DNA from: Lepiota brunneoincarnata
Lineage: Eukaryota > Basidiomycota > Agaricomycetes > Agaricales > Agaricaceae
NCBI GenBank assembly: GCA_023014365.1
Contig: JAEBUN010000012.1
Location: 1-64,000, forward strand
Length of the DNA stretch: 64,000 nt
Reading direction: 5' to 3'
Below the pieces are notes generated by a model that saw nothing but the letters and a program-made list of their open reading frames with translations, did not search any database and was not told the origin of the DNA. The translations under genes and the position numbers were made by a program. Shown piece by piece: positions 21,812 through 31,127 of this stretch (position 1 is its first letter; each line of letters opens with the position of its first letter).

Positions 21812-22849
21812 ACCTCATAAATTGTTGATTTCAAAAAAAAAAAAAAAAAGAGGCTGAAAGAGTCAAAGAGCCCATGCACGCAGCGGTATGCTGCCTACAG
21901 GGCAGAGACATTGTCCTCCCAGGTCTTGGTCTGGACTATGAGGGTCCCATCATCAACATACAAAAGCATGTCAACACTGAGGCTGGAGGTCCACCAGTAA
22001 TAGAGGTAAACCAGGGGGGCAAGATAGAGAGTGGACAGGACCAGGGAAAGAGCAGAGCCTTGCTCTACGCCCACATCTGCCTACCTGGGGTCCGACCAGA
22101 AAGAATTCCACAGGTAAGTGGTAGACCTTCCAACCAGGTAAGAGCCAAAGAACCGCACCAACTCAGGTGCGAACCCTGACTGCAATAGTACCGCAAGGAT
22201 CATTTCATGATTCAGTGAAGGGAAAAACTGAGCAATGTCGAAGGCAACAATGCTCATCTGCAGCCCCCAAGCCCACCCTGCATGAACGAGATGGGTGAGG
22301 ATCAACCCAGCATCTTCAGTGGACTTCTGGTGAATGCCACTGACCTGGTTGGGATGAAACACCCCCCACTTGACACAGTCAAATTGGAGGCAGTTGGAGA
22401 TCATTTTCTCCACAAGCTTACCCAACATGTTCAACAACACGATAGGCCTGAAGGCCTTGGGTGTGGAATAAGAGGGCTTCCCCAGCTTAGGTATGACCAC
22501 CGAGTTGGACTCCTTGAAATAATCCGGCCAATGCCCTGCTGACAGGCAGGTATTGGCAAGATCGACAAACATGTGGCAAGACACTCGGTCCACCACAATG
22601 TCCTTCAGGTACGACTATGTAATATGGTTGGGCCTGGGGGCAGACTTCTTTGTGCAAGAACGCAGAGCGTCCTCAAGTTCCAAAGCTGAGAAAGGGTACC
22701 ATGCCCTCTCTTTTTTTTTTTTTTTTTTTTTAAATCTCCAATTTATAACATGGGCCACATAGGGAGGCCATGTGCAGCTACTAGCTACAGTACAACCCGA
22801 GCCATACACTACAGGGTATCTGTACATACAATGCCCTAATGCGAGATAG

Positions 22850-23749
22850 CCGCTGCCCCACACTGGGGTTGCAAGCCACTGGAACAGGATTGCCCAACCC
22901 CATGTGGGCCAGGTTCCTGAAGAATTGCTGAGTAGGCGTTGGACACGCGTACCCAGCAGGAAAACGCCCCAAATCTTCCGGTGGGGGGGAGGCAGGGGAA
23001 GGTTACCCTCCACAGGGGGGCAGCGAGAGCTGCCAGCCTGCAAAGTGCCATCCACCTCCATAGGAGCCACAGAGGCCCTAGGAGAGGGGGCATGCATGCT
23101 ACCCGCCACCCCGACAGGGGCAGCTGCCGCAGCAGAGTCCGGCTGTTTGCCCTTCCCTTGCACAGGGGTAGGGGTGCTCAGCCTGGATGGACCATACACC
23201 TCAGAGGCCCACTCGTGGAGCCTATGGGTGCACTCGCCCTCTATAAAGGGGATATTGTCCCAGTCATGCTCCTCTACCTCATGGAAGAGCCTGGCCAGGG
23301 AGCGGGCGACCTCTGACCTGCCGCCCTCAGAGAAAGGGGCCCTCCTGGCTCTCTCCAGCCAGAGGGCAACTGTGTCGAGTGTGTCTGCCACGATCCCAGC
23401 CTCACCCTCCACACTCACAAGACTGTAAGAGAAGGCAAGAAAGGTGGGGATGAAGTCGGGATCCTCCTCCTCATCCGCAGCAAAAGCGGGACTGGGGGAC
23501 GGCTTGGGCCCAGGTGTGTCAATTGCTATCCTAGCTGAACCAGAAACTGATTTGAGGTCGAGGTCCTGCCTGAAGGAGGCAGACAGCTTGGGGGTGTGGG
23601 TGCACTTGGGACGGGGGGTCACTGGGGTGTCATCCAGGTAAATGGCAGACTCGTGAGGCCTCTTAGGGGCCTCAGCAGCCAGAGCAGGGGCAACAGCCTG
23701 TGATGCAGAGCTGTACCTGGGTTGAGAGAAGCCAGAGGGGGCATCCTGA
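22850..23749 (-). pseudogene. ORF1 N-terminal remnant of the deleted LINE-A
   Basis: Minus-strand match to residues about 70-340 of the LINE-A ORF1 protein (segments DEEEDPDFIPTFLAFS, VALWLERA, SLARLFHEVEEHDWD, HEWASEVYGPSR). It has a frameshift near 22990. The remaining 5' piece lies at 30342-30541 beyond the nested full-length LINE-A. Confidence 0.75.
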
Positions 23750-23880
23750 GTGCGGACAATAGCATCCCTTCTTGGACTTCAACCACCACAAACTCGCTGC
23801 ACAGCCACCGCCTACCCCTACTCGCTATCCTCTGCAACGAGCTCTTGTAGTCTGATTATCGATCTTAAAGTCCTACGCGC

Positions 23881-26076
23881 ATGCCTCCCAGGTCTACTCG
23901 TTCCTCTCAGGGAGCGGGGGCGCCTCCGCCGGCGGATCCTTCGTCGCCGGACCCCCTCGCTATGGCCATCGTCCGCACTCAGGAAGCCCCCTCCGGCTCC
24001 TCTCGACCCGGCTACAGCTCTGCATCGCAGGCTGCTGCCCCTACCCCGGCTGCCGAGGCCCCCAAGAGGCCTCGCGAGTCCGCCGTCTACCCGGATGACG
24101 CCCCGGTGACCCCCCGTCCCAAGCGCACCCGCACGCCCGAGCCCTCCGCCCCTCTGAGGCAGGAGCTCGACCTCGAATCGGTCTCCGGTTCCTCCAGGAT
24201 GGCTGTCGATCCTGGAGCCGAGCCGTCCCCTGGCCCCGCTTTTGTGGAGGAGGAGGAGGATCCCGAGTTCGTTCCCACCTTCCTCGCCCTTTCCCGCAAT
24301 CCCGCGGATGCAGAGGGCGAGGCTGGGGTCATGGCGGACGCTCTTGACGTCGTCGCGCTGTGGCTGGAGAGAGCCAAGCGCGGCAAACTTTCTACGGAGG
24401 GCAGCGCGGAGGTCGCCCGCTCCCTGGCCAGGCTCTTCCGCGAGGTGGAAGAGCATGACTGGGATGATATCCCCTTCGAGGAGGGCAAGCGCACCCTGAG
24501 GCTCCACGAGTGGGCCTCTGAGGTGTATGGTCCGTCCAGGCCGAGCACCCCTACCCCTGCGCAGGGGAAGGGCAAACGGCCGGACTCTACTGCGCCCCCC
24601 GCTCCTGTTGGGGTGGCGGGCAGTATGCACGCCCCCTCTCCTAGGGCCTCTGTGGCTCCTATGGAGGTGGATGGCGCTCCCCAGGTGGGTGGCTCACGCC
24701 GCACCCCTTGGGAGGGTAACCTCCCCCTGCCTCCTGCTCCGGCGGAGGATTTGGGGCGTTTTCCTGCTGGGTATGCGTGCCCTGTGCCTACTCAGCAATT
24801 CTTCAGGAACCTGGCCCGCACAGGGTTGGGCAATCCTGTCCCAGTGGCTCGCAACCCCGGCGCGGGGCAGCGGCCATCTCGTATCAGGGCGGCGCGAGCC
24901 GCCAATGTTCCTCCGCTGTCGGCGGCGGACAGGGCTCGGCTGGCTGCGAGGCCGCCTCCTGGTCCCCCCCCTCCGCGCGTCAACCTGGCTACTAAGCCTC
25001 GTTCCCCGCCCCGCTCTTATGCGGCCGCGGCCGTCTCCTCCCCGTCGGGTCTTGTCGACCTGGCGCGTGCTCTCCCGGGGCTGCCTTCTCACAAGGTGGT
25101 CTCGTTCCATCGGCAGGCAGCAGCCACCCAGCAGCCACCCAAGGCCCCCAAGCCGAGGATGACTACGTCTGGACCGTCGCGCAAGCAGGTCATGCTCACC
25201 CTCGCGGGGGGCGGTCTCCCGGTTAACCTGGGCCCCGTCGTCTGTGCGGAGATTCATCGGGTGGCGGCCGCCGCTCTGGCGTCTGCGGGCTCGCTCGTTT
25301 GTATCGAGCGCGTCCAGCAGATGGACTCGCATGTAGCTTGCTACACCACCGCCGTGCCCAGTGAACTGGACATCGGCACCATCAGGAACGCTGTCCGCGG
25401 CAATTGGCCCAATGCCGTCGTTGACGCGAACCTTCCCTGCTCGAAGAGCTACCTTAAGCTCCTCGACGCGCCTATGTTCCGGGGCGGGCAGCCCTGGCTC
25501 ATGCCCGACAGGGTGGTCGAGGCCATGCAGCGATCTGTGTGGTCTGAGTATTTCGTGCTGGCCACCAGGCCTCGCATTGTCAAGAACTCGCGCACCGCTG
25601 ACACGGCGACCGTGTTCTTTGAGATCTGGGACTCTCAGCAGGGTTCCAACGCGAAGACAGTCTCCCGACGCGTCATCACTGTCGACGGCACCCCGTGCAG
25701 GATCATCCCTGCGAAGGCCAACCCCGGTGTCCCCCTCTGCCAGCGCTGCTGGAAGTGGGGGCACCCTTCTCTAGCCTGCCGACGCGAGGCTATCCGCTGC
25801 TCTCACTGCGGCGGCCCGCACTCCCCGACTAACCATCGGGCGTTTGCGTCGTGTTGCAAGGGCCAGCCCAATCACAGGCCGCCCATTGCCCCCACCCCCG
25901 CTGACCGCCCCTGCCCTCACGCGCCCGTTTGCGTGAATTGCGGAGGCGCTCACGCCGCCTCGGCTTCGGCCTGCCCGTTCTGGGCTCACCGCTTCGATCG
26001 GGAGTGGATTGAGCGCTGGTACGATTCTCCGGTAAGGGTCCGTTCCCCGCCGCGTCAGCCCCGCTTACCCCAATGA
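23881..26076 (+). CDS. LINE-A ORF1, gag-like nucleic-acid-binding protein
   Basis: 731 residues, uninterrupted. It is expected to bind the element RNA and form the retrotransposition particle. Residues 1-350 are Pro/Ala/Ser-rich and low in order, with an acidic stretch (VEEEEDPEF, about 122-130) and a helical segment (VALWLERAKRG; SLARLFREVEEHDWD). Residues about 430-615 form a conserved domain seen ahead of the knuckles in fungal LINE ORF1 proteins. Three CCHC-type knuckles follow: CQRCWKWGHPSLAC from 620, CSHCGGPHS...C from about 640, and CVNCGGAHA...C from about 684. The stop (TGA, 26074-26076) overlaps the ATG of ORF2 as ATGA, suggesting termination-reinitiation. The start ATG is the first in the element. 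Confidence 0.9.
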   Translation: MPPRSTRSSQGAGAPPPADPSSPDPLAMAIVRTQEAPSGSSRPGYSSASQAAAPTPAAEAPKRPRESAVYPDDAPVTPRPKRTRTPEPSAPLRQELDLESVSGSSRMAVDPGAEPSPGPAFVEEEEDPEFVPTFLALSRNPADAEGEAGVMADALDVVALWLERAKRGKLSTEGSAEVARSLARLFREVEEHDWDDIPFEEGKRTLRLHEWASEVYGPSRPSTPTPAQGKGKRPDSTAPPAPVGVAGSMHAPSPRASVAPMEVDGAPQVGGSRRTPWEGNLPLPPAPAEDLGRFPAGYACPVPTQQFFRNLARTGLGNPVPVARNPGAGQRPSRIRAARAANVPPLSAADRARLAARPPPGPPPPRVNLATKPRSPPRSYAAAAVSSPSGLVDLARALPGLPSHKVVSFHRQAAATQQPPKAPKPRMTTSGPSRKQVMLTLAGGGLPVNLGPVVCAEIHRVAAAALASAGSLVCIERVQQMDSHVACYTTAVPSELDIGTIRNAVRGNWPNAVVDANLPCSKSYLKLLDAPMFRGGQPWLMPDRVVEAMQRSVWSEYFVLATRPRIVKNSRTADTATVFFEIWDSQQGSNAKTVSRRVITVDGTPCRIIPAKANPGVPLCQRCWKWGHPSLACRREAIRCSHCGGPHSPTNHRAFASCCKGQPNHRPPIAPTPADRPCPHAPVCVNCGGAHAASASACPFWAHRFDREWIERWYDSPVRVRSPPRQPRLPQ

Positions 26077-29000
26077 ATAGGGACCGTCAGGAACCTAGGA
26101 GATTGAGGAGAGCGTGTCGTGTCTGGTCTCAGAATGTATTTCGTAGTTACATTCTTGTAGACTCTCTGCTGGAACAATTCAAGGACGATGTTGATATGTT
26201 CTTACTGCAGGAGCCGCCTTGGCGCTCCATCCGTCGCGTTCCGTCCTCCTCTGACCCTGACGGGGATGAGGTTGTCGGGGCGCCCAAGCATCCGGAGTGG
26301 CTGTGTTTGTTCCGCCCTCCTTCTTCCCCGGATCAGCCTCCTCGGGTTATGGCGTACGTACATAACCGGATGATGCGGCTCCGCCCCTCGCTTCGACGCG
26401 ACGTCGTCGATCATCGTGACGTCATGGCCGTCTCCATGTTTCTGCATGGGGAGGCCGTGTACTTTCTCAACGCCTACTCGGACGACAGGCAGTCGGGTAT
26501 CCGCTATCTTGCGGATGCAGTCGACTCTCTCCCGCAGTGCACCCTCATGTCGGGGGACTTCAACTGCCGTTCGCCGCAGTGGGACCCATGGGCCCCCCAT
26601 AACCCCGCTGCTGCCGCCTCCCTGCTGGAAACGGCGGACTCGTTGGGCCTGGATCTCTCGCTCCCTGAGAACCCGGGCCCCACACACTTCCCCTTTGAGG
26701 AGGGGCTTGCTTCTACCGTGATCGACCTCGTGTTCGTGAGGGCGACTGCGGGCCATCTGCCGCTTCCCACGCGGTGTCCCGATCTCCGGGGTCAATCTGA
26801 CCATTGCCCCCTTCGGATCACTGTCCCCCTGGAAGCCTTTGAGGAGGCTGTGCCCAGGCGCTCGCTGAAGCGGGACTCGGACGAGGAGGCCGAATTCCTA
26901 GCTGAGGTTTCGACGGGGCTTACGGGTCTGGATTTCCCGGACCTGGGCTCACCCGGCAGGATCGACGAGGTGGCCCTGGCTATCTCTGCGGTCTTCTCCG
27001 AGGCGTGGCTTGCCCACTCCAAGGAGATCTGCGTCGTCTCACGGTCTAAACCGTGGTGGGACGACGAGTGCTCGCGCACTTACGCGGTGTATTCTCGGAC
27101 TCGGGACCGGGAGGACGCTCGCACGTTTAAGCGGACCTGGAAGGCCGCCAAGCGCAAGTTCTTCGATGAGCGCATCGAGGGGATTGCTTCTACCAACAAG
27201 CGCCCCTGGGACCTGATGGACTGGGTCAGGGCGCGCAGGTTGCCTCCCTGCGAGGCGATCCACTATCGCGATCGCCCCTGCAACACTCTTGAGGAACTCT
27301 GGGAAGGGCTCCACGGTTCTTACAACGCCGCCAACGACCGCCCGGTCGATGTCGGGGTTCTCGATCAGATCAATCCGCTCCCACCGCAGGAGTGGCCGGT
27401 CTTTTCCGACTTGGAGATGCACGAGGCCTTGCGCGCGTGCTCTTCTCTGTCCTCGCCCGGTCCGGACCACATCACGTGGACGCACCTCAAGTCCGTTCTG
27501 GCGGGCCCGACGGTCACCCGTTTGGTCTGTCGGATCACCGATGCCTGCATGGAGTGCGGGCATTGGCCTCGTCACTTTAAGGAGAGCGTGTCGGTTATCA
27601 TACCGAAGCCTGGCAAGCCCTCCTATGCTACTCCGAAGGCGTTCAGGCCGATCGTCCTTCTTAACACTCTCGGTAAGCTTATCGAGAAAATGATCTCGCG
27701 CCGCTTGCAGTTTGAGGCTGTCAAGTTCGGCGTGTTCCATCCGAACCAGTTCGGCGGTGTGATCCAACGGTCCACCGAAGATGCTGGTGCCTACCTCGTG
27801 CACCTTGTCCGTGCCGGGTGGGCCCGCGGGTTGAAGACGAGTGTTCTCGCCTTCGATATCGCACAGTTTTTCCCATCCCTGAATCATGGGATGCTTCTCG
27901 CGGTTCTTGCTCGGCAGGGATTCTCCCCTTGCGTGGGCCGGTTCTTTGCTTCTTATCTCACAGGGAGGTTTACTAGCTATGCCTGGAATTCCTTCCTGTC
28001 TGAACCGTTCCGGGCGGAGGTGGGGGTGGGCCAGGGGTCTGCCCTCTCACCCGTCCTGTCCGGCCTCTACTTGGCCCCGGCCATGTATATTATCGAGCGG
28101 CGGCTCCCTCAACCGGGCCTCTCGCTCCTGTCTTACGTCGACGATGGTACCATCGTGGCGCAAGCCTGGGACCTGGACGCTAACTGCGCCTTGCTCCACA
28201 GGTCTTACGAGGTTGTCCATGACACCTTCACCCGGTTCGCACTTGTCGTGGAGCACGATAAGTCCGAGCTCTTCCATTTCTCACGGGATCGTTCTGGTGA
28301 GAATCCTCCGGTGGACTTGGGTTTTCCCCCATTTACCGGCGCTACCCCGTTGCGGCCCAAGACCTATTGGAGGTACTTGGGTTTCTATTTTGATCGTGCC
28401 CTTACGTTTAAGGAGCATGTTCGCTTCTATTCTACCAAGGCTATTTCCACGGTCAAGGCCATGGGGATGCTTGGTAATTCCGTCCGGGGGCTTCTGCCAG
28501 ACCAGAAACGCCTTCTGTATCGGTCGTGCGTGGTTCCTATAGCCACGTACGGCTTTCGCTTGTGGTATTACCGGGGCGCCAGGTGTAAGGGCGCTTTGGA
28601 CCACCTTCGCCGGATGCAGCGGTGGGCTGCACTCTGGATCACCGGCGCCTTCAGGACGTCGCCCGATGGGGGGGTTGGGGCCATTGCGGGCCTGATCCCC
28701 ATTCATCTCCATCTCCGGAAGCTTCGTGATCGTGCTGAGTTGCGGTACGCCACGCTTGCTCCGGGCCACCCCGTTCGTGCCCTCCTTGGCTGGGGTTACG
28801 GCGGCAATCTCCAGTCCCATGTCCGGTCCATAGCCAGGCTCCCTCCCCGCGAGCTGATCAAGGTGAAGGGGCCTGTTGTCGACGCTAACCAGCGTCTTGC
28901 TGCCCTCGCTGGGCCCTTCGACGCGGTTGCGCCGGAGGCCTGGCCGGGGCGTCGTCTCTTGGATGTGTACCCTGAGCGGGTCCGCTTCCATTCCTATGAC

Positions 29001-29957
29001 CGAGGGGCGGAGGACGCCCTTACGGCCCATGTCGCGGCTCTCGACCGGGTTTTGGCCCGGGCGCAGGCTGATCCGGGGGTTCTGGTGGCAGCGACGGACG
29101 CGAGTCTGCCGCCCCGCCAGGTCCACCAGGCGGTTTTGGCCGCCCAGGTTTTCCAGGGGCTGGACTGCATCCACGCGGTCCGGCTTCCGGGGGGGAAGGT
29201 TACAGCTCCCGAGGCCGAGCTTTTCGCCATCCGGCTGGCGGTGTCCAAGGCAGTTTCTGTCGAGGGCGCCGCTAGTCTCATCTTGTTCACCGACTCGATG
29301 GCCTCGGCCAGGTGAGCGGTGGACCCGTCGGTGCACTCCGCCCAGGGTCATTCCTTGGCTGTCTGCCGCCTTCTCGCCGAGTGGTTCACCGGGGGTCCGG
29401 CACGCTCGGTCCATTTCTGGGAGGTCCCTTCGCGCGCGAAGTGGCCTTTCCACACTCAGGTACACGACTTCGCCCGGTCGTTGCCTCCCGTTGGGGTAGG
29501 GGCTCGTCCCCGGGCCTCGCTTGACTATCTCCGCAAGGAGGAAGTACGGTCGTGTCAGGACCGCTGGATCGATTTGTTCCAGGATCCTGACTATCGCGGG
29601 CATGGTTTCCTCCAGCTCGCCAGGGACGATGACCGTCCCCTGCGGCCCACATATCTCCACGGTGGTGCCTGGATCCCGCACGCTCACTCGGTGTCAGTGA
29701 TGGCCCGGATGACGCGTGCTATTCTTAATCACGCGCCGATAGGGGGCTATCGGAGGCGCTTTTTCCCACAGGAAGGTTATTCCTGTCGCTGCGGGTTTCG
29801 GGAGGAAACTCGTGAGCACGTGTTCCAGAGTTGCCCTAGGCACTCCATGGCGGGGGTCCCGGCTACGGTCGAGGCTCTCATTGCTTTCCTCGAGGCGTCC
29901 CCGACCGCATTTGCGTTCGCTGAGAGGGCCGGGCCCCCCCCGGGGGGTATCGGCTAG
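26073..29957 (+). pseudogene. LINE-A ORF2: APE endonuclease, reverse transcriptase, RNase H; one nonsense codon
   Basis: One frame of 1294 sense positions, broken only by TGA at 29313-29315. Domains: APE-type endonuclease (about 15-260, with FLLQEPPW, GDFNCRSPQWD, DLVFV, SDHCPL); reverse transcriptase (about 490-800, with FRPIVLLN, FDIAQFFPS, GQGSALSP and YVDDG at 688-692); RNase H (about 1000-1130, with ATDASL at 1007-1012, EAELFAIRL, LFTDSM); and a C-terminal Cys/His motif (CRCGFREETREHVFQSC). The stop falls five residues after the RNase H aspartate of FTDSM, so RNase H and the C-terminal knuckle would be lost. The LINE-A copy at 62573 has an Arg codon there. Endonuclease and RT are otherwise intact by eye. 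Confidence 0.92.
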
Positions 29958-30296
29958 TAGCTCTGCCTGGCGCCCGGCTGGGTCCGGGCCGGGGCGGTGG
30001 TTATTCCCCCGCTGTCTTCGGGCGGCGTGTAGGGATTTACGTGGGAACTGACCCCTAACCCCCGATAAGGGGGGGGACCTCGTCTTGGCTTCGCTCCCGC
30101 GCCGCGCGCTGGGCGGCAGCCGTCTTCCCGCCTCCGTTCGTTCGGGGCGGCTTCGTCCTGGGCATGGGGAAACGCATGCTCGCATCCGCGGTCACGCGTT
30201 GTATGTACAGATACCCTGTAGTGTACGGCTCGGTCGTTTGTACCGTAGTTAGTAGCTGCACGCGGCCTCCCTACGCGGCCCGCGTTATAAATTGGA

Positions 30297-30302
<6 letters not shown>
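29958..30302 (+). other. LINE-A 3' UTR with conserved structured motif
   Basis: This contains GTGTAGGGATTTACGTGGGA followed by a C-rich/G-rich inverted pair (CCCCTAACCCCC...GGGGGGG) and GACCT. The same motif occurs once or twice in every LINE-B 3' UTR, although the rest of the UTRs has diverged. It ends with a GC-rich hairpin (ACGCGG...CCGCGT) just before TTATAAATTGGAGATTT and the poly(A). Confidence 0.7.
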
Positions 30303-30328
<26 letters not shown>

Positions 30329-30557
30329 TGCGGACAATAGCCATGGCGAGAGGGTCTGGTGACGAAGGATCTGCCAGTGGAGGGGCTCCCGCCCCCTGAG
30401 TGGAGCAAGTGGACCTAGGAGGCATGCGCGTAGGACTTTAAGATCGTAGATCAAGACAATAGAGCTTGTTGCAGAGGACAATGAAGGGGAAGGCTGTGGC
30501 TGTGCAAGCAAGTTGTTGACGGTTGAAGTCCAAGAAGGGATGTACCATGCCCTCTCT

Positions 30558-30746
30558 GCCTGCGCAGGGAAAGCATCCAATGCAGAGGGATCCACAATGC
30601 AGCCTCTGGCCACGTTGTAGGTACTGTAAAGGGCATCCCAAAGGGAGCCCATATCATAACACGGCACGCTGTTGTGCTGGATTGCGTCACAGGCTGGTAA
30701 CTTGCACTGTTTAACCCAGGCCATGAGGTCCCAGGGGTGCTTGTTC
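30558..30746 (-). pseudogene. LINE-B copy B: ORF2 segment upstream of RT
   Basis: The minus strand encodes AWVKQCKLPACDAIQHNSV and LWDALYSTYNVARG, matching LINE-A ORF2 between endonuclease and RT (DWVRARRLPPCEAIHYRD; LWEGLHGSYNAAND). It is continuous with 22617-22710 once the deleted LINE-A is removed. It is cut at 30746 by a SINE. Confidence 0.75.
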
Positions 30747-31127
30747 TTTTTTTTTTTTTTGAAATCAACAATTTACGAGGTATAGGGCCCTCCTGTGAGG
30801 GAGGACCCTATTGCTATGTGCTCTTGCAAGGCAAGCACCGGATGCACTGGACCCTGGAATCAACTTAGACTCTAACCTGGCTTAGTCAGTCAGGAGAACC
30901 GACAGAGGATTTAGTGCACTCAAGCTAGGTTGCGGGAGACTATCCTGGCCCGCTACGGCTCACGCTTTGCCAGGAAGTTAGTAAAGAACCCCAGTTACTG
31001 GGCTTCCTGTTCCCAGGCAGGTGGTTCACTGATGCCAACTGGTGTGGATCCCCACCTGTCCCAGGTCTCTACCTCACCCACAGCCAACCACATTGCACTC
31101 CCAGAGGTCTGTGGACCAGTGGTGTGG
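30747..31127 (-). mobile_element. SINE-T copy S8, 5'-truncated
   Basis: Minus-strand SINE-T 3' end with poly(T) at 30747-30760, GAAATCAACAATTTACGAGG and the hairpin. Sequence matches SINE-T for about 380 bp up to 31127, where a LINE-A begins at its true 5' end. The SINE was therefore either truncated or interrupted by that LINE-A. No right-hand target duplication is visible. Confidence 0.8.

Larger units (their letters stand above)
20772..21849 (+). mobile_element. SINE-T copy S6, full-length reference copy
   Basis: 1078 bp including poly(A), flanked by a 16-bp duplication GAGGC[C/T]GAAAGAGTCA (20756-20771 and 21850-21865). The 5' end is GGGGCCCCTC. The head carries near-consensus pol III A and B boxes and a T-arm-like stem followed by CTCATCCTCCA. 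The body has no conserved ORF. The 3' end has a 13-bp hairpin and then ATAAATTGTTGATTTC plus poly(A), the same end as LINE-B. The natural reading is a tRNA-derived SINE of unusual length, transcribed by pol III and mobilised in trans by LINE-B. Confidence 0.9.
20652..22710 (-). pseudogene. LINE-B copy B: reverse transcriptase core, with SINE S6 inside
   Basis: With the SINE at 20772-21849 removed, the minus strand encodes the RT palm and fingers. Recognisable parts are PKLGKPSYSTPKAFRPIVLLN, FDIAQFFPSLNH, the YVDDGTL catalytic box (near 21950), then KSEVFHFSRSP and the DLGFHPYTG segment. These align well with LINE-A ORF2 residues about 500-760. Several frameshifts and stops are present. The upstream end at 22710 is the target duplication of the deleted LINE-A. 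Confidence 0.8.
23764..30327 (+). mobile_element. LINE-A, full-length non-LTR retrotransposon
   Basis: 6564 bp including poly(A), flanked by the perfect 14-bp target duplication GTGCGGACAATAGC (23750-23763 and 30328-30341). It has a 117-bp 5' UTR, two overlapping ORFs (23881-26076 and 26073-29957), a 3' UTR of about 345 bp and a 26-base poly(A). The last unique bases are CGCGTTATAAATTGGAGATTT. The 5' end is the same as in two other LINE-A insertions (30541 minus, 31128 plus), which shows that it is the real 5' end. It is CpG-rich and nearly undecayed, the youngest LINE here. It landed in an older, deleted member of its own family. Confidence 0.95.
22711..30541 (-). mobile_element. Internally deleted LINE-A derivative, interrupted by full LINE-A
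   Basis: Minus-strand element whose 5' end (ATCCCTTC at about 30540) and 3' end (TTATAAATTGGAGATTT plus poly(A), poly(T) at 22711) both match full LINE-A. The ORF1 N-terminal part is joined directly to the last 130 or so bases of the 3' UTR at about 22838. That removes the equivalent of roughly 24893-30197 of the full copy. It is flanked by its own target duplication GTACCATGCCCTCTC (22696-22710 and 30542-30556). Excluding the full LINE-A nested near its 5' end it is about 1.25 kb. It therefore transposed in the deleted form. Confidence 0.85.
8293..30746 (-). mobile_element. LINE-B copy B, one element split by seven insertions
   Basis: When the inserts are removed, minus-strand LINE-B sequence is continuous from the 3' UTR (8293) to ORF2 upstream of the reverse transcriptase (30746). 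The pieces are 8293-9654, 12171-12450, 14281-14449, 15539-15541, 20652-20771, 21866-22710 and 30558-30746, about 3 kb in all. The target duplications of each insert confirm the joins. The last 190 or so bases of the 3' UTR and the poly(A) are missing at 8293, next to a SINE, which suggests a deletion. It was the oldest resident of this half of the window and acted as a landing platform. Confidence 0.85.

Noticed and set aside
24694..25764. Long open frames on the minus strand opposite LINE-A ORF1 (356 codons) and ORF2 (468 codons at 28281-29687).
   Set aside because: They mirror GC-rich coding sequence on the plus strand, have no recognisable domain, and are not kept open in the other LINE-A copies.
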